A DNA stretch of 64,000 nucleotides. It comes from Mytilus edulis. Its lineage: Eukaryota; Mollusca; Bivalvia; Mytilida; Mytilidae. Positions 55,038 through 64,000 of the stretch are shown here, one piece after another. The notes beneath the pieces were generated by a model. It saw nothing but the letters and a program-made list of their open reading frames with translations, was not told the origin of the DNA and did not search any database. The stretch lies in assembly GCF_963676685.1 (NCBI RefSeq), contig NC_092354.1, positions 39,950,950 to 40,014,949 of the forward strand. The letters run 5' to 3'. Positions within the stretch are counted from its first letter, which is position 1. Each line of letters opens with the position of its first letter. A program made the translations under genes and the position numbers.

Positions 55038-55218
55038 TTCTGTCCCTATCCAATATACCCTCATTTCCCAGTGGCAGTCCAAATTTTCCCGACCATCATC
55101 CTAGATGGCCTCTATTACAACAACCTACCTATTGTATTTATTGTGAACTTGTTCTCGTCCTGAATATGCATGAAATATTTGCCACTGGACGTTAAGCAAC
55201 CAACAATCAATCAATCAA
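55038..55218 (+). mobile_element. CAAT-tailed retroposon with 14-bp TSD
   Basis: TCAGATAGCCAGAT is present at 55024-55037 and 55219-55232. The insert begins TTCTGTCCCTATCCAATATA (head-truncated) and ends GCCACTGGACGTTAAGCAAC then CAACAATCAATCAATCAA. It is plus-oriented, unlike the copies at 27.5 and 37.3 kb. Confidence 0.88.
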
Positions 55219-55498
55219 TCAGATAGCCAGATGTAAACAATGTCAATGTAAAAATTTACAAAAAATATAAGAACCGCATGCAAAATACGCTCATAGATAT
55301 TTATAAACATAATGTTATTAGGATCTTTATTTCAAAACTATTTATTTGAAAATTATTTAAATGCAAATACTTTTTTTCCTCCCAAGACATGCGCATTGTT
55401 TCTTTTTCACATAGCATCCGGATATTAAATTTCGAATCTCGCCAATATTCTGAAGCCTGAAAAGCCTGAACCTAATCCTGAACCTAATCCTGGCAAAA

Positions 55499-56775
55499 AT
55501 GTCTGCACTAGATAACTAAAGCGATGAAGATATAATTCCACCTCAGTCACCGACCAATAATCACAAATATGATCTTTCATTGGCAAGTTGTTCAGCCGAA
55601 TATCCTAAAGATTGTATCCCAGACAAACTTACCACACCCACAGGTCTAAAAGCAAAAGAGTCATTAGACCTTAAATTTGAAGAAATAAATTTAGACTTGT
55701 ACAAACCTGATGCAAATATGGTGGCACTAAGGGTAAATGCCAATAGAATTCTTCCATGGATAAAAGCTTTATCCTTGCATTACTATGAGGGTTATGGGAA
55801 GAAAGAGGAATTTTTTTGAATGTTCTTGGCGAACCTTGATTAAGCAGATGTATATTGAGAAAGGATGACCTATTTTTTAACAATAGCCTCATTATATTTA
55901 GCAGGCTAACGAGTAGAAGAATGACTTTCAGGTTTCAGAGGTTGAGGCCCTATCTAAGGATTTTGGTGAGGTAAAACAGGCTGGAGAGTGATGCAGAGAC
56001 TTCGCAGATGTTCGGTGCTAACTTGGAACATGACGGTTGAAAAATATGTTTTGACAATAGCGATAGCGAACGAAGATCGCGTAAAGTTAATTGCCGATCA
56101 GTCGAGTAAAAGGGCTGTAAGCGATTACAGAAAAAGATATTTAACAGCAAATGTTGAGGATGAATACAAAATACAACTCACTACGAGATATTCTGAAGTA
56201 ACCGACCCAAACATGCGTCAAGAAAAAGAGAAATTGAACGAAACGATGCAAGTGTTCGCGTAACGCTTGATGGCGTTGGTAGAAGAAGCTTATATAGGCC
56301 AGCCACGGGACGTCGACTTCGCGGAGAGGCAAATAATCAGTTTCTTTGTCGATGGTTTGTTGCACGACAAACTCAAAATGAAAATAATACGTGATAATCC
56401 TTCATTGACCGAACAGAATTTAATAACGCGTTACGGAATAAAACGTTCGTTTGGATACAAACGACCCATTAGGCGCGAGTCATCAACCTATGGAAGTTGA
56501 TCATTATAGTTCGGCAAGAAGATACCATAAATGAGGTAAAATAGTCCATAGGAGTAATCCTTCGTGTAAATACCCCGAGACGCGTCTTGTTAATATTGTA
56601 CAGCAGAGAAGTATGGAAGAGGTGGTCTGCTACTTCTGTCGCGGGAAAGAACACTTCCATTGATATTGTCCGCAAAGAAATAGACAGGAAAAACATGGGA
56701 AACTAAAGCGTTTCAGAGCACATCTTACACAAGGTGTGCTCTGTCAACTGATTTAATCGAGACACTTATTTTTTA
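55499..56775 (+). pseudogene. LTR-retrotransposon Gag, dead copy 2, with N-terminal extension
   Basis: A possible start at 55499 reads MSALDN then TAA, then SDEDIIPPQSPTNN, SLASCSAEYPKDC, LKFEEINLDLYKPDANMVAL and LPWIKALSLHYYEGYGKKEE (to 55816). From 55807 it is a near-copy of 46028-47050: decayed coil, VKLIADQSSKRAVSDYRKRY, EVTDPNMRQEKEKLNETMQV, a TAA, ALVEEAYIGQPRDVDFAERQ, frame shift at about 56450 and CCHC knuckle CYFCRGKEHFH*YC, here with a TGA inside. The stop before the capsid block and the later shift are shared with copy 1; the knuckle stop is private. Confidence 0.75.
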
Positions 56776-56844
56776 AACACTTTTGTTTTTTGTAATATAC
56801 ATGCACAAATTGTAATTATTTTCGTGTTTTTTTTCTATGAAATT

Positions 56845-57450
56845 TATGTGCAAGTTTAAAAGCGGAAGTCCTGTTTGACTTGCATTTAAAAGCGAAATTG
56901 CGAACATTTCAAGCTTGGTTGAAAGTATGTAACTATTTAAGCTGATTTTTTGTTAAAAAAAAATATGTCTGGAGAATTTAAGAAATGATATCAAAAGTCA
57001 TATAGGTACATGGAGACAGGCCAATATTTCTAAGCCCTCTCTCTTTTTTTCAAAGTCCGTCATTATTTTGTTTTTTGTTATATTCCCTGGTAGTCCTGTC
57101 TGACTTAAAAGTCGGTTTGATGGCGGAAACTTAGTGCTATATTATATAGACAGTCTCTATATATAATTGTAGTATTAATCATAGTATACATGTAGATAAA
57201 CGCAAAAATAATTGTCCTTTCCGCGTCTGTGAACATATGAAAACTATGTGTAAAAGTTAAAACCGAAGTATAAAAGTAGTGGTTCTTACGATATGAAAAC
57301 CACGATATGGACAACGCTCTAATTGGCTTTTAATTTTTTCATTTTTGTTATCTATCATACGATTGGTTCTCAATGTTAAAACCGGAAGTCATGTGTGACA
57401 TGAAAGTCGGATTGATGACGGAAGCAATATTCGGACGCCTTAATTTTCGT
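56845..57450 (+). repeat. three degenerate copies of a CGGAAGTC..GACTTGAAAGTCGG segment
   Basis: Related segments at about 56858 (AAAAGCGGAAGTCCTGTTTG), 57090 (GTCCTGTCTGACTTAAAAGT then CGGTTTGATGGCGGAA) and 57385 (CCGGAAGTCATGTGTGACAT then GAAAGTCGGATTGATGACGGAA). Spacing is about 250-300 bp. Non-coding. Confidence 0.5.
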
Positions 57451-58320
57451 TTTTCTCCAAAATTAACCCAAAATGAACATTCATAAGAATGGATGACAAA
57501 TGCGACTATGCATGGTACCTATAGGACACAGAGGCATGATGATTAATTCGTCGTGGGAGGAAGAGAAGCGACACACAAAATGAGGTCTTCTCGTTTAATA
57601 GTATAGAAAAGCGTTGACCTATAGTGCTTTCTATGTCTCTCACTTGAGAGGTTAAAGTGTTCGTGTATCCGTCTTTGAAGTAATGTCATCCACGTCTTTA
57701 TAATAATTGTTTATCGTTTTTGACAGTTTTGCTTCTAGTTAAAAACGATTATCTATATTCAATTTTGTTCCAGTTGATGGAGGTCTCAGTTTTTGGCAAT
57801 ACTTAGCTAACACTCTTTTCACGTTCAGATGAAAGTTTTGAAAATAAATCTCAGCATCTCTTTTTACCAGTTTAACATTAGTGTTAGTTGACAATAACTT
57901 TTCCGGTCTCTCAGGAGAACACCATTTTCAGCACTGTAACATGAACTTTGCAACTGTTAAAATTTTGAGAGAGTAAGTTCACCTGCTTTCTTCTGTTGAA
58001 ACTCTTAAAATTGTGTGGCCTAAAACTTAAGAACAGTTAAGTCTTTTATTGTCAAGAAAATGAAGAAATTCTCTTTGACTGTTAAAAATGTTTCATGGAA
58101 AATACTATTTATATGACTACTACGTCAAAAGTTGTACGAGATGGTTATGTCAACTTCTATTTCGGTTTTGCTGACCGATCATTCCCTTTTGAAACTTGGA
58201 TTCGGTTTAGAAAATTGAATTGTATCTAGATAAACACAAGTTCGCTCAAGGCGAAATGATTATATAACATTGTAAAAAAGAAAACCATCAAACATGATGT
58301 TAAGATGAAAAAGTGCCAAT
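57450..58320. other. no gene seen
   Basis: AT-rich; no exon with motif or phase support was found. Confidence 0.4.
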
Positions 58321-58324
58321 TTGT

Positions 58325-58612
58325 ATGCCCCACCTACAATAGTAGAGGGGCATTATGTTTTCTGCTCTGTACGTCCGCCTGTCTGTTCGTTCGTCCCGCG
58401 TCAGGTGAAAGTTTTTGGTCAAGGTAGTTTTTGATGGAAGCTGAAGTCCAATCAACTTGATACTTAGTACACTTGTTGCTTATGATATGATCTTTCTAAT
58501 TTTAATGCCAAATTAATTTTTTTACCCAATTTTACAGTCCAATGAACATGGAAAATGATAGTGCGAGTGGGGCATCCGTGTACTTTGGACACATTCTTGT
58601 TTACACCTGCCT
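58325..58612 (+). repeat. interspersed repeat (GGGGCATTATG family)
   Basis: TATGCCCCACCTACAATAGT then AGAGGGGCATTATGTTTTC, CTCTGTACGTCCGCCTGTCT, GTCAAGGTAGTTTTTGATGG and GAGTGGGGCATCCGTGTACT. The ends TGCCCCACCTAC and GTGGGGCATCCG are weakly inverted. A decayed relative lies at 240-500. Confidence 0.6.
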
Positions 58613-58984
58613 TTAACAAGACACTTCTTTCTGTAAAACTTATTTAAGTAACAAAACATTAACTTAGGAATGGACCTCGAATAAAAGTGTCTCTACTGTA
58701 ATCTTATTGTGTCCCCTCTTCCCGTCAACGGAAAGGAAGTTTATAATCAATGCAATTACAGGTTGTATATTTTAACTGAACATTTCAGTCCTTCACCTAA
58801 ATATCTCATTCCAGTCCAATCACTTTATTTGTCCATTAAACTCTGGTTTTTTTTCAAGTTCTTCTTTGCTCATTCCAAACGTGTACCTATAAAGCGTCAG
58901 TAGAAAGGTTAAACAAGATACCTCATTGGGAGTCTTTTTTTTCGAATTCTTCTTTCAAACATTTAGAAGGACGCGTCTGGAATT

Positions 58985-59225
58985 CGTTGACCGAGTGGTC
59001 TAAGTAGTTACTTTTATAATCACAAGCCAATCAGCACTGAGGCTGTGAGTTCGAACCCACTTGTGCAGACTCCAATATTAATTGGTTAGAAATATCAGTT
59101 TTACTAACGAAGGTCGGTGATTTTCCATGGGCATTCCTCCGGCTTCCTCCACCAATAAAAACTGGCCCGAGAACACAGTTATTTCGTAGTGCATTTCTTT
59201 TAGACAATAAATTCAAATTAAAAAA
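58985..59225 (+). mobile_element. tRNA-derived SINE with conserved central domain
   Basis: Pol III-like head: A box TGACCGAGTGG (about 58988-58998) and B box GAGTTCGAACCC (about 59047-59058). Then AACGAAGGTCGGTGATTTTC and CCTCCGGCTTCCTCCACCA, which resemble the conserved SINE central domain known from molluscs (Nin-DC type, from memory). The copy ends in an A-rich stretch, ATTCAAATTAAAAAAATC. Confidence 0.72.
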
Positions 59226-59611
59226 ATCGCACCTGCTCTTTCTTTAAAAGATTTTTACAGTGAAGTGTACTCCCAGCGAGACAAATAATATCAAAATTGT
59301 AGAATCTTTCACCAGCTCTAACTCAAATTATTGACCTTTCTGTGTTAAGGGGTGTGAAATTCAGTTTGACAGCTTCAGACGTGATAAAATTTGACCTTTT
59401 TGAACTGGACCAAATCACTACTTAACATAAAGATTCAGCACCCAAATTTTATTAACATGTAATTACATCCCCCTACTTAATATTTCATGCATTTAATATC
59501 AAGACATAAATTGGGAAAGTGTATCAAATAAAACATGCAAGTTATACACTGTTTACACTAGGGACTACATTCGTAGACAACGAAACAAAGAAAAATAACT
59601 GTGTCCTTGAA

Positions 59612-59685
59612 CCAACTGGCCGCCACGAAATAGCCTAAATGCGGTGCTTTAAATTGGCGTTAAAACACCAAAATTCAAATCAATA
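59612..59685 (+). repeat. SINE tail fragment
   Basis: ACTGGCCGCCACGAAATAGC, CTAAATGCGGTGCTTTAAAT and TGGCGTTAAAACACCAAAAT form the usual 3' part of the same SINE type; the head is absent. Confidence 0.65.
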
Positions 59686-60254
59686 ACCATGTATGAAAAT
59701 ATAATTAAGGTAGGTCTGTTTATGTAACTTATTTTATTCAACATAGGAGGGGACACTAGAACAACTGTATATTGCAGCAGTTGAGGACTTCAATAACATA
59801 TTTACTGATACACCTGTTTTTTTAGTTACATGGTGTGTAAGTGACCTCATACGATATATATGGGGCCAGTAAATTCTATATTGAGATCCGATCTTTCATA
59901 TGTTTTGTCTGGCAATTGTCTTAAGCCTTTCTGAAAGCAGGCTTTCTCTATGCTACCCGAAATAGAGTTTTCTCAGAGATTCAAAATGGCATCGGTGACA
60001 ACTCTACCATTTTCATGTTTTTGTCTTTCAATTGTCTTAAACCATTGTGGTGACGTCAGCCTATTCATTTACCTTGGATTCTTTTTCTTGAATCAACGCT
60101 TCCTAAATCCGTCGCTGAAATTTACTCACCAAATTATATTCAATTGTTTTCTTTGTGTGTTTAATTTCATTAATTTTGAATTGGTCAATATACTGATATC
60201 TGTTCACTAATGGAATTCTTTTAAAAATCTACCTTTATTTTTTGTAATTTCTAT

Positions 60255-60350
60255 ATGCCTTCACTGGGGATCGAACCCGTCAATGAATTCTGTTATGTGT
60301 TACTAACATCAACATATCGACGAAACCTCTCGGCTACCAATATGTTATGA
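60255..60350 (-). tRNA. tRNA-like Pol III head (SINE or tRNA pseudogene)
   Basis: On the minus strand: A box TAGCCGAGAGG, then 50-odd bases, then B box GGTTCGATCCCC. The spacing would suit a long variable arm (Leu/Ser type). Acceptor arms do not pair convincingly, so a functional tRNA is unlikely. Confidence 0.5.
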
Positions 60351-60464
60351 ATTAATTGTCTAATTTATATATATAAATGAATATATGATTTACATCGGTA
60401 CAACGGACACATAGGGATTGTACCTTTATATATACAGTCATAGGCAATCGGCAATCGTATAGTA

Positions 60465-60545
60465 TGAGTTGGTAGCCGCGTTGTTTAATGGTTAAGCTCA
60501 ATGAGTTATAACTTTTCGGTTTAGGTTCGAATGCTTGTATTCTTT
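60465..60545 (+). tRNA. second tRNA-like head, plus strand
   Basis: GTTGGTAGCCGCGTTGTTTA, ATGGTTAAGC, then GGTTTAGGTTCGAATGC. It shares the GTTGGTAGCC start with the minus-strand head 120 bp away, so the two face outward from an AT-rich centre. Acceptor pairing is poor; read as a relic. Confidence 0.4.
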
Positions 60546-61539
60546 TTGTTGACCCTATTCTCTAGTTTTCCTGTTTTTGTTTCTTGTTTTGTAATTTGTT
60601 GTGGATATTTTGTTTATTAAAGGCGATTTTGATCGTTAATTATCGGATCATAATTATTGTTGGCTATTCCAAATGTTGGAAACGATAATGTTTACATTAT
60701 AGGTGTTTATTTTTGTTTTATAAATTAATACAGTATGATTTCATCTGTATATTCGCAAATTCCTATGCTAGAAAATCGTGATGTGCCTAGAATGAGCCTT
60801 CTTGTTAGAAATTTTGGAAACATGCTTTCTATATATACTATATATATATAGCATAACATCGTGGCCACAAGTTAAAAAAAATTCTGTTTAGTATTAAATT
60901 TATATTAAGATCCATTTTGTTACATCTTGTGATCAATTTTATTTGGCAATCCCAAATGACAGTCAGCAGGGTTAAAGAACATCAGTTGTTCGACCTGTTA
61001 GTCAAATGCGTATCCTGGTACTTTTGATAACTATTTGTTTAAATATACTTTTTCACTTTTTTGGTCTTTTGGAAAATGTAGTTTGTGCTGTTTTTAGACC
61101 CTTTTACAACGAAATTTGTTTTACATGCACACGTATAAAAATTGCGGTTTTTATCCAACGCAATCATAGGTTTGAACGTAGTTTTCAATTTAGACTCGTG
61201 TGTGCATATATATATACATGTTCTTTGTCAAGTTGTAGTCCCTGGCTTTGACACATTCCCCATTTTCATTCTAATTTTATTAGAAATAAGATCGAATATA
61301 TCCAATTTTGTCAAAAAAGATAGTATTCAGATGTCTGATAAATGAGGATCTTTTTAAAAGGACAGACGTCTTGTGTTATATTTGTATTGTTTTAACCATT
61401 TAATTGTGATATATAATTTATTGTAATGCCTCGTTTGTCACGACAACATGGTTATTTAAACTCACTTACAATACCTTCTAATTAAGAATAGGCTTTATTG
61501 AAAAAAAAGACATTAACACAATAGTTTAAGTTAAAGATA

Positions 61540-61630
61540 CAATGGATAAGCGTTGATTCATAAAAAACAAACCGTTCGCCCTCCGGGCTCATGGTTTCTT
61601 TTTCAAGATTCAACGCTTATCCATAATATA
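61540..61630. mobile_element. short palindromic element
   Basis: ATGGATAAGCGTTGATTC (about 61543 on) is mirrored by GATTCAACGCTTATCCAT (about 61605-61624). The centre GTTCGCCCTCCGGGCTCATG contains a second small palindrome. About 85 bp. Confidence 0.7.
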
Positions 61631-61690
61631 TATATCACTTTCAGAATGCAGGCTTTCTTAAGATTAGTACTCTTCTTATCCGCCATCCTT

Positions 61691-61782
61691 TTATCCCTGG
61701 TTACTAAAGTCAGTATCGTATTCCATGAATGTATATGAACAGAACTGTGCGCAGTGACCAGGACAGTCCATTCTTCCATCAT
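61691..61782 (-). CDS. candidate terminal exon of a Cys-rich secreted protein
   Basis: Acceptor TTTCATGTAG followed in phase 1 by GRMDCPGHCAQFCSYTFMEY then a TAA (92 bp in all). The tight CxxxCxxxC cluster in a phase-1 terminal exon recalls the last ShKT-like exon of the gene at 12 kb. No upstream partner exon was identified inside the window; one may lie further along the minus strand beyond 64 kb. Could be chance. Confidence 0.3.
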
Positions 61783-62309
61783 CTACATGAAACCAAACAA
61801 AATAGTCCAAAATCAGTGCTTAAAAGTGGCCTTAAAACACAGAATCAAATCAGAAGGAAGTAATGTCAAATTTTACACCCAATATACTGACAAGTTAAAT
61901 GCAAAAATATATGTGAAATGCTCGAATATATAGTACGAATTCATATTAAATGCTCAGCAACTTAAGTGTACTATAGTATGTCTTTTCATGTTTAGCCATG
62001 ACGGTTGGGTTGGCGTTTGATGGTTTTATTGATATGTCGGCTTTGAATTGGAGTTCCAGAATTTATCCGTGTTGCTAGTTTTTTTAATTCAATTATTTCA
62101 TCTCTCGAGATATTAAGTTTTGAAGAAAGCTCTTTGATTAATAGATTTGGCATTGCATTTCATCATTCTTAATCTTTATTATGATTATGTTTCTGTATAT
62201 ACTATAATCAATTAGGATATAAAATGACAAAACTACGCAACTGTAAATCATTTCCAATGTTCCAAAGGACATGGTACTTTATTTACATTTCTAAAATTAA
62301 CCTGGTTTG

Positions 62310-62388
62310 GGAAATCTCAAATACGTGTCATGCATTCTGTGCATAATAAAAAAAATACGTGTCATGCATTCTGTGCATAATAATAAAA
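62310..62388 (+). repeat. 37-bp perfect tandem duplication
   Basis: AATACGTGTCATGCATTCTG then TGCATAATAA occurs twice, starting near 62319 and 62355. Non-coding. Confidence 0.8.
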
Positions 62389-63718
62389 TGAACATTCATT
62401 AGTTAACGTATAACTTCTAAAAAAGTTTGAAATTCGTATTAAGAATTTACACTTTTATGATTTATGGTGCGATAAATAAGTTCTTTACCGCCATCCCTAT
62501 CTGATATAACTAGAAAAATTGGTGAAATACGTTAATTCGAAATTGTCTTTAAATCTTTTCCCCAATCTATTTCTGTCTCAATTTGTTCAAAGTTTCCATA
62601 ACACTACTCTGCAGAAAGCATGTTTTTGGCATAACATTCTCTCTAGGTCCGGTATGTTGTAAATCAAAGCAGGGAGAAAATCTTAAACACAGTTCTTCAG
62701 CTGCCTCCCTGTTTGAATTTTTAAAAGCAAAACTTTCAACCTTTTAAATCGTATTGGGGTATACCCTAGTTCCCTGATACGTACCAGGAGCTCTGTTGTC
62801 TGAATACAAGATTTCGAGGAGACATTAATCAAGGTTTTGATAACAACGAGTTTGCATCTGGTTGCCTGTCCGTACAATTTGCGGAGGCATATCATATTGC
62901 TTTAATTGCCAGTTCATAACTGGGAGACCACCATGATACTGTATAAATGCATGCCTTTATTGACAAGATGAAGAGAAACATTTGTCATCATAATTCAAAT
63001 CATAGCATTTCAACCTTCTATTTAAATTTTTATTCTAAAATGGCGTGCTTCTGTCGCTTTGTGACAAAACCCGTGCTCTAAATCCGATAATATTTGTGAA
63101 GGGTGTAGTGATAATATTCCACACTTTGTTAAGGCAAACAATCAAATTGAATAGGGGCCATGGAGCTGCCATTGTTGAAATATCTTGCATTGTGGGTAAT
63201 GAGAGTTACTGAGTAACTCAAACATATATTTTAGCACTGTCCTGTTTTTTGGTGAGGACAATATGTGTACCAATGAGACAATAACATAGACATTTTTTTT
63301 TACTATAAAATATGACGCTATATGTTCTTTTTAAAATTTGTAAAGATATTAAGGTTTCCTATTTGGTTTTTTTTTCGAGTATTTGATGACAAATGTGTTG
63401 GTCCGTGGAACCAATTGTCTCGCCTACTTTTGCTTTTAATGGCAGGCTTAACAAAAGGGAGGGAAAAGTAATAAAAAATATTTCTCTCAAAAACTCTTAA
63501 TGTTATGAACGAGGGAGTTGGTCGTAAAAACATTGTTCACTCGTGAAAAGCGATGCTGCTCATACAGAATCATGAAAAGAACGTGTTCTTTAAACAAAAA
63601 TCTCAGAAGGCAGAAGGATTTTTTTTGGATCATACAATTTTTCAATTCACTAAAATAGTACAAGCTTAGACGAGTCATAATGTACTATTTAATCAAAATT
63701 ATTGATCATCCTCTGCAG

Positions 63719-63772
63719 AAAATCTTCTGAATTGCCAACTGCATTTGCTATGTGCATATGACTGTGTTCCAG
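63719..63772 (+). CDS. candidate 54-bp exon (Cys-rich, antistasin-like spacing)
   Basis: CTCTGCAG precedes and GTAGGA follows. Only the phase-1 frame is open, reading NLLNCQLHLLCAYDCVP. The NC..H..CAY spacing resembles antistasin-type inhibitor modules. Symmetric phase 1-1 is typical of shuffled extracellular modules. No second exon found before the window end. Confidence 0.2.
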
Positions 63773-64000
63773 GTAGGATTTTAAAAGGGCAGGGTGCCAA
63801 TCATGAAAAAGGCACATTTTACGCGCGAAAGATAATTTGAAAAAGGCATGTTTAAATAAAAATGTAAATCAAACATTGTTTTATTACTTTGATGATAGGT
63901 AACATATATATACTATCACAATGATTTTAGCCTAGATATAACTTTTATTTTTCTATCTTTAGTACTGAAGAAATTGGCAAGCACATTGTCACACAATTTA

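Noticed and set aside
59950..60210. 86-codon hydrophobic frame that could suggest a membrane protein
   Set aside because: T-rich composition, no family motif, no splice or phase context.
60255..60350. Functional tRNA gene
   Set aside because: A and B boxes are present but acceptor-stem halves do not pair; a SINE head or pseudogene fits better.
62640..62935. 70-codon minus frame with scattered Cys (62683-62895)
   Set aside because: No family cysteine spacing, and the candidate junctions do not connect in phase with the 61.7-kb exon.

Overview
This window looks like nuclear DNA from a marine bivalve, most likely a mussel of the genus Mytilus. The evidence is AT-rich DNA, small exons with GT..AG borders separated by kilobase introns, cysteine-rich secreted-protein exons, and many copies of short interspersed repeats that I associate with mussel genomes. 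No bacterial gene organisation is visible. Species assignment is inference. All exon models were made by eye from splice signals, phase continuity and family motifs.

Two host genes can be read with good support, both on the minus strand. (1) A four-exon secreted single-domain C-type lectin, about 9.0 to 6.96 kb, 167 residues. (2) A ten-exon secreted protein spanning about 26.3 to 11.9 kb: a signal-peptide exon, two LU (Ly6/uPAR, three-finger) domains each encoded by the same A-B-C exon triplet, a ShKT exon, a 21-base microexon and a terminal ShKT-like exon. All exon joins are phase-consistent (about 371 residues). The signal-peptide exon carries one extra T in a T-run, so its ATG is out of frame in this assembly. 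A 3.6-kb Penelope-like element with inverted terminal repeats sits in the last intron.

Layout. 0-6.9 kb: repeats only, including a composite of three ~540-bp units bounded by palindromes (2.56-4.34 kb). 6.96-9.0 kb: lectin. 9.2-11.9 kb: MITE-like elements. 11.9-26.3 kb: LU-ShKT gene with MITEs, minisatellites, a decayed hammerhead-ribozyme motif and the Penelope-like element in its introns. 26.8-33.3 kb: MITE, a 68-bp minisatellite with a 328-bp higher-order period, a truncated RNase H-bearing LINE and a decayed hAT-like transposase. 33.8-45.8 kb: array of decayed coiled-coil, fibrinogen-domain and ParB-like (DGNHRY) pseudogene segments, including three tandem copies of a ~3.44-kb unit. 46.0-47.0 and 55.5-56.8 kb: two copies of a dead Gag with a CCHC knuckle. 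47-55 kb: degenerate repeats, a transposase scrap, LINE 3' ends and a minisatellite. 55.0-55.2 kb: one precisely bounded retroposed element. 57-64 kb: SINEs, tRNA-like heads, hairpins and two weak candidate exons.

The most informative non-gene signal is a short interspersed family at 27.5, 37.3 and 55.0 kb. Its members have 12-15-bp target-site duplications and a 3' tail (CAACCAACAATCAATC) that is also the 3' tail of the LINE at 30.8 kb. This points to a LINE/SINE-like partnership. The 37.3-kb copy can be checked against empty sites in the neighbouring tandem units.
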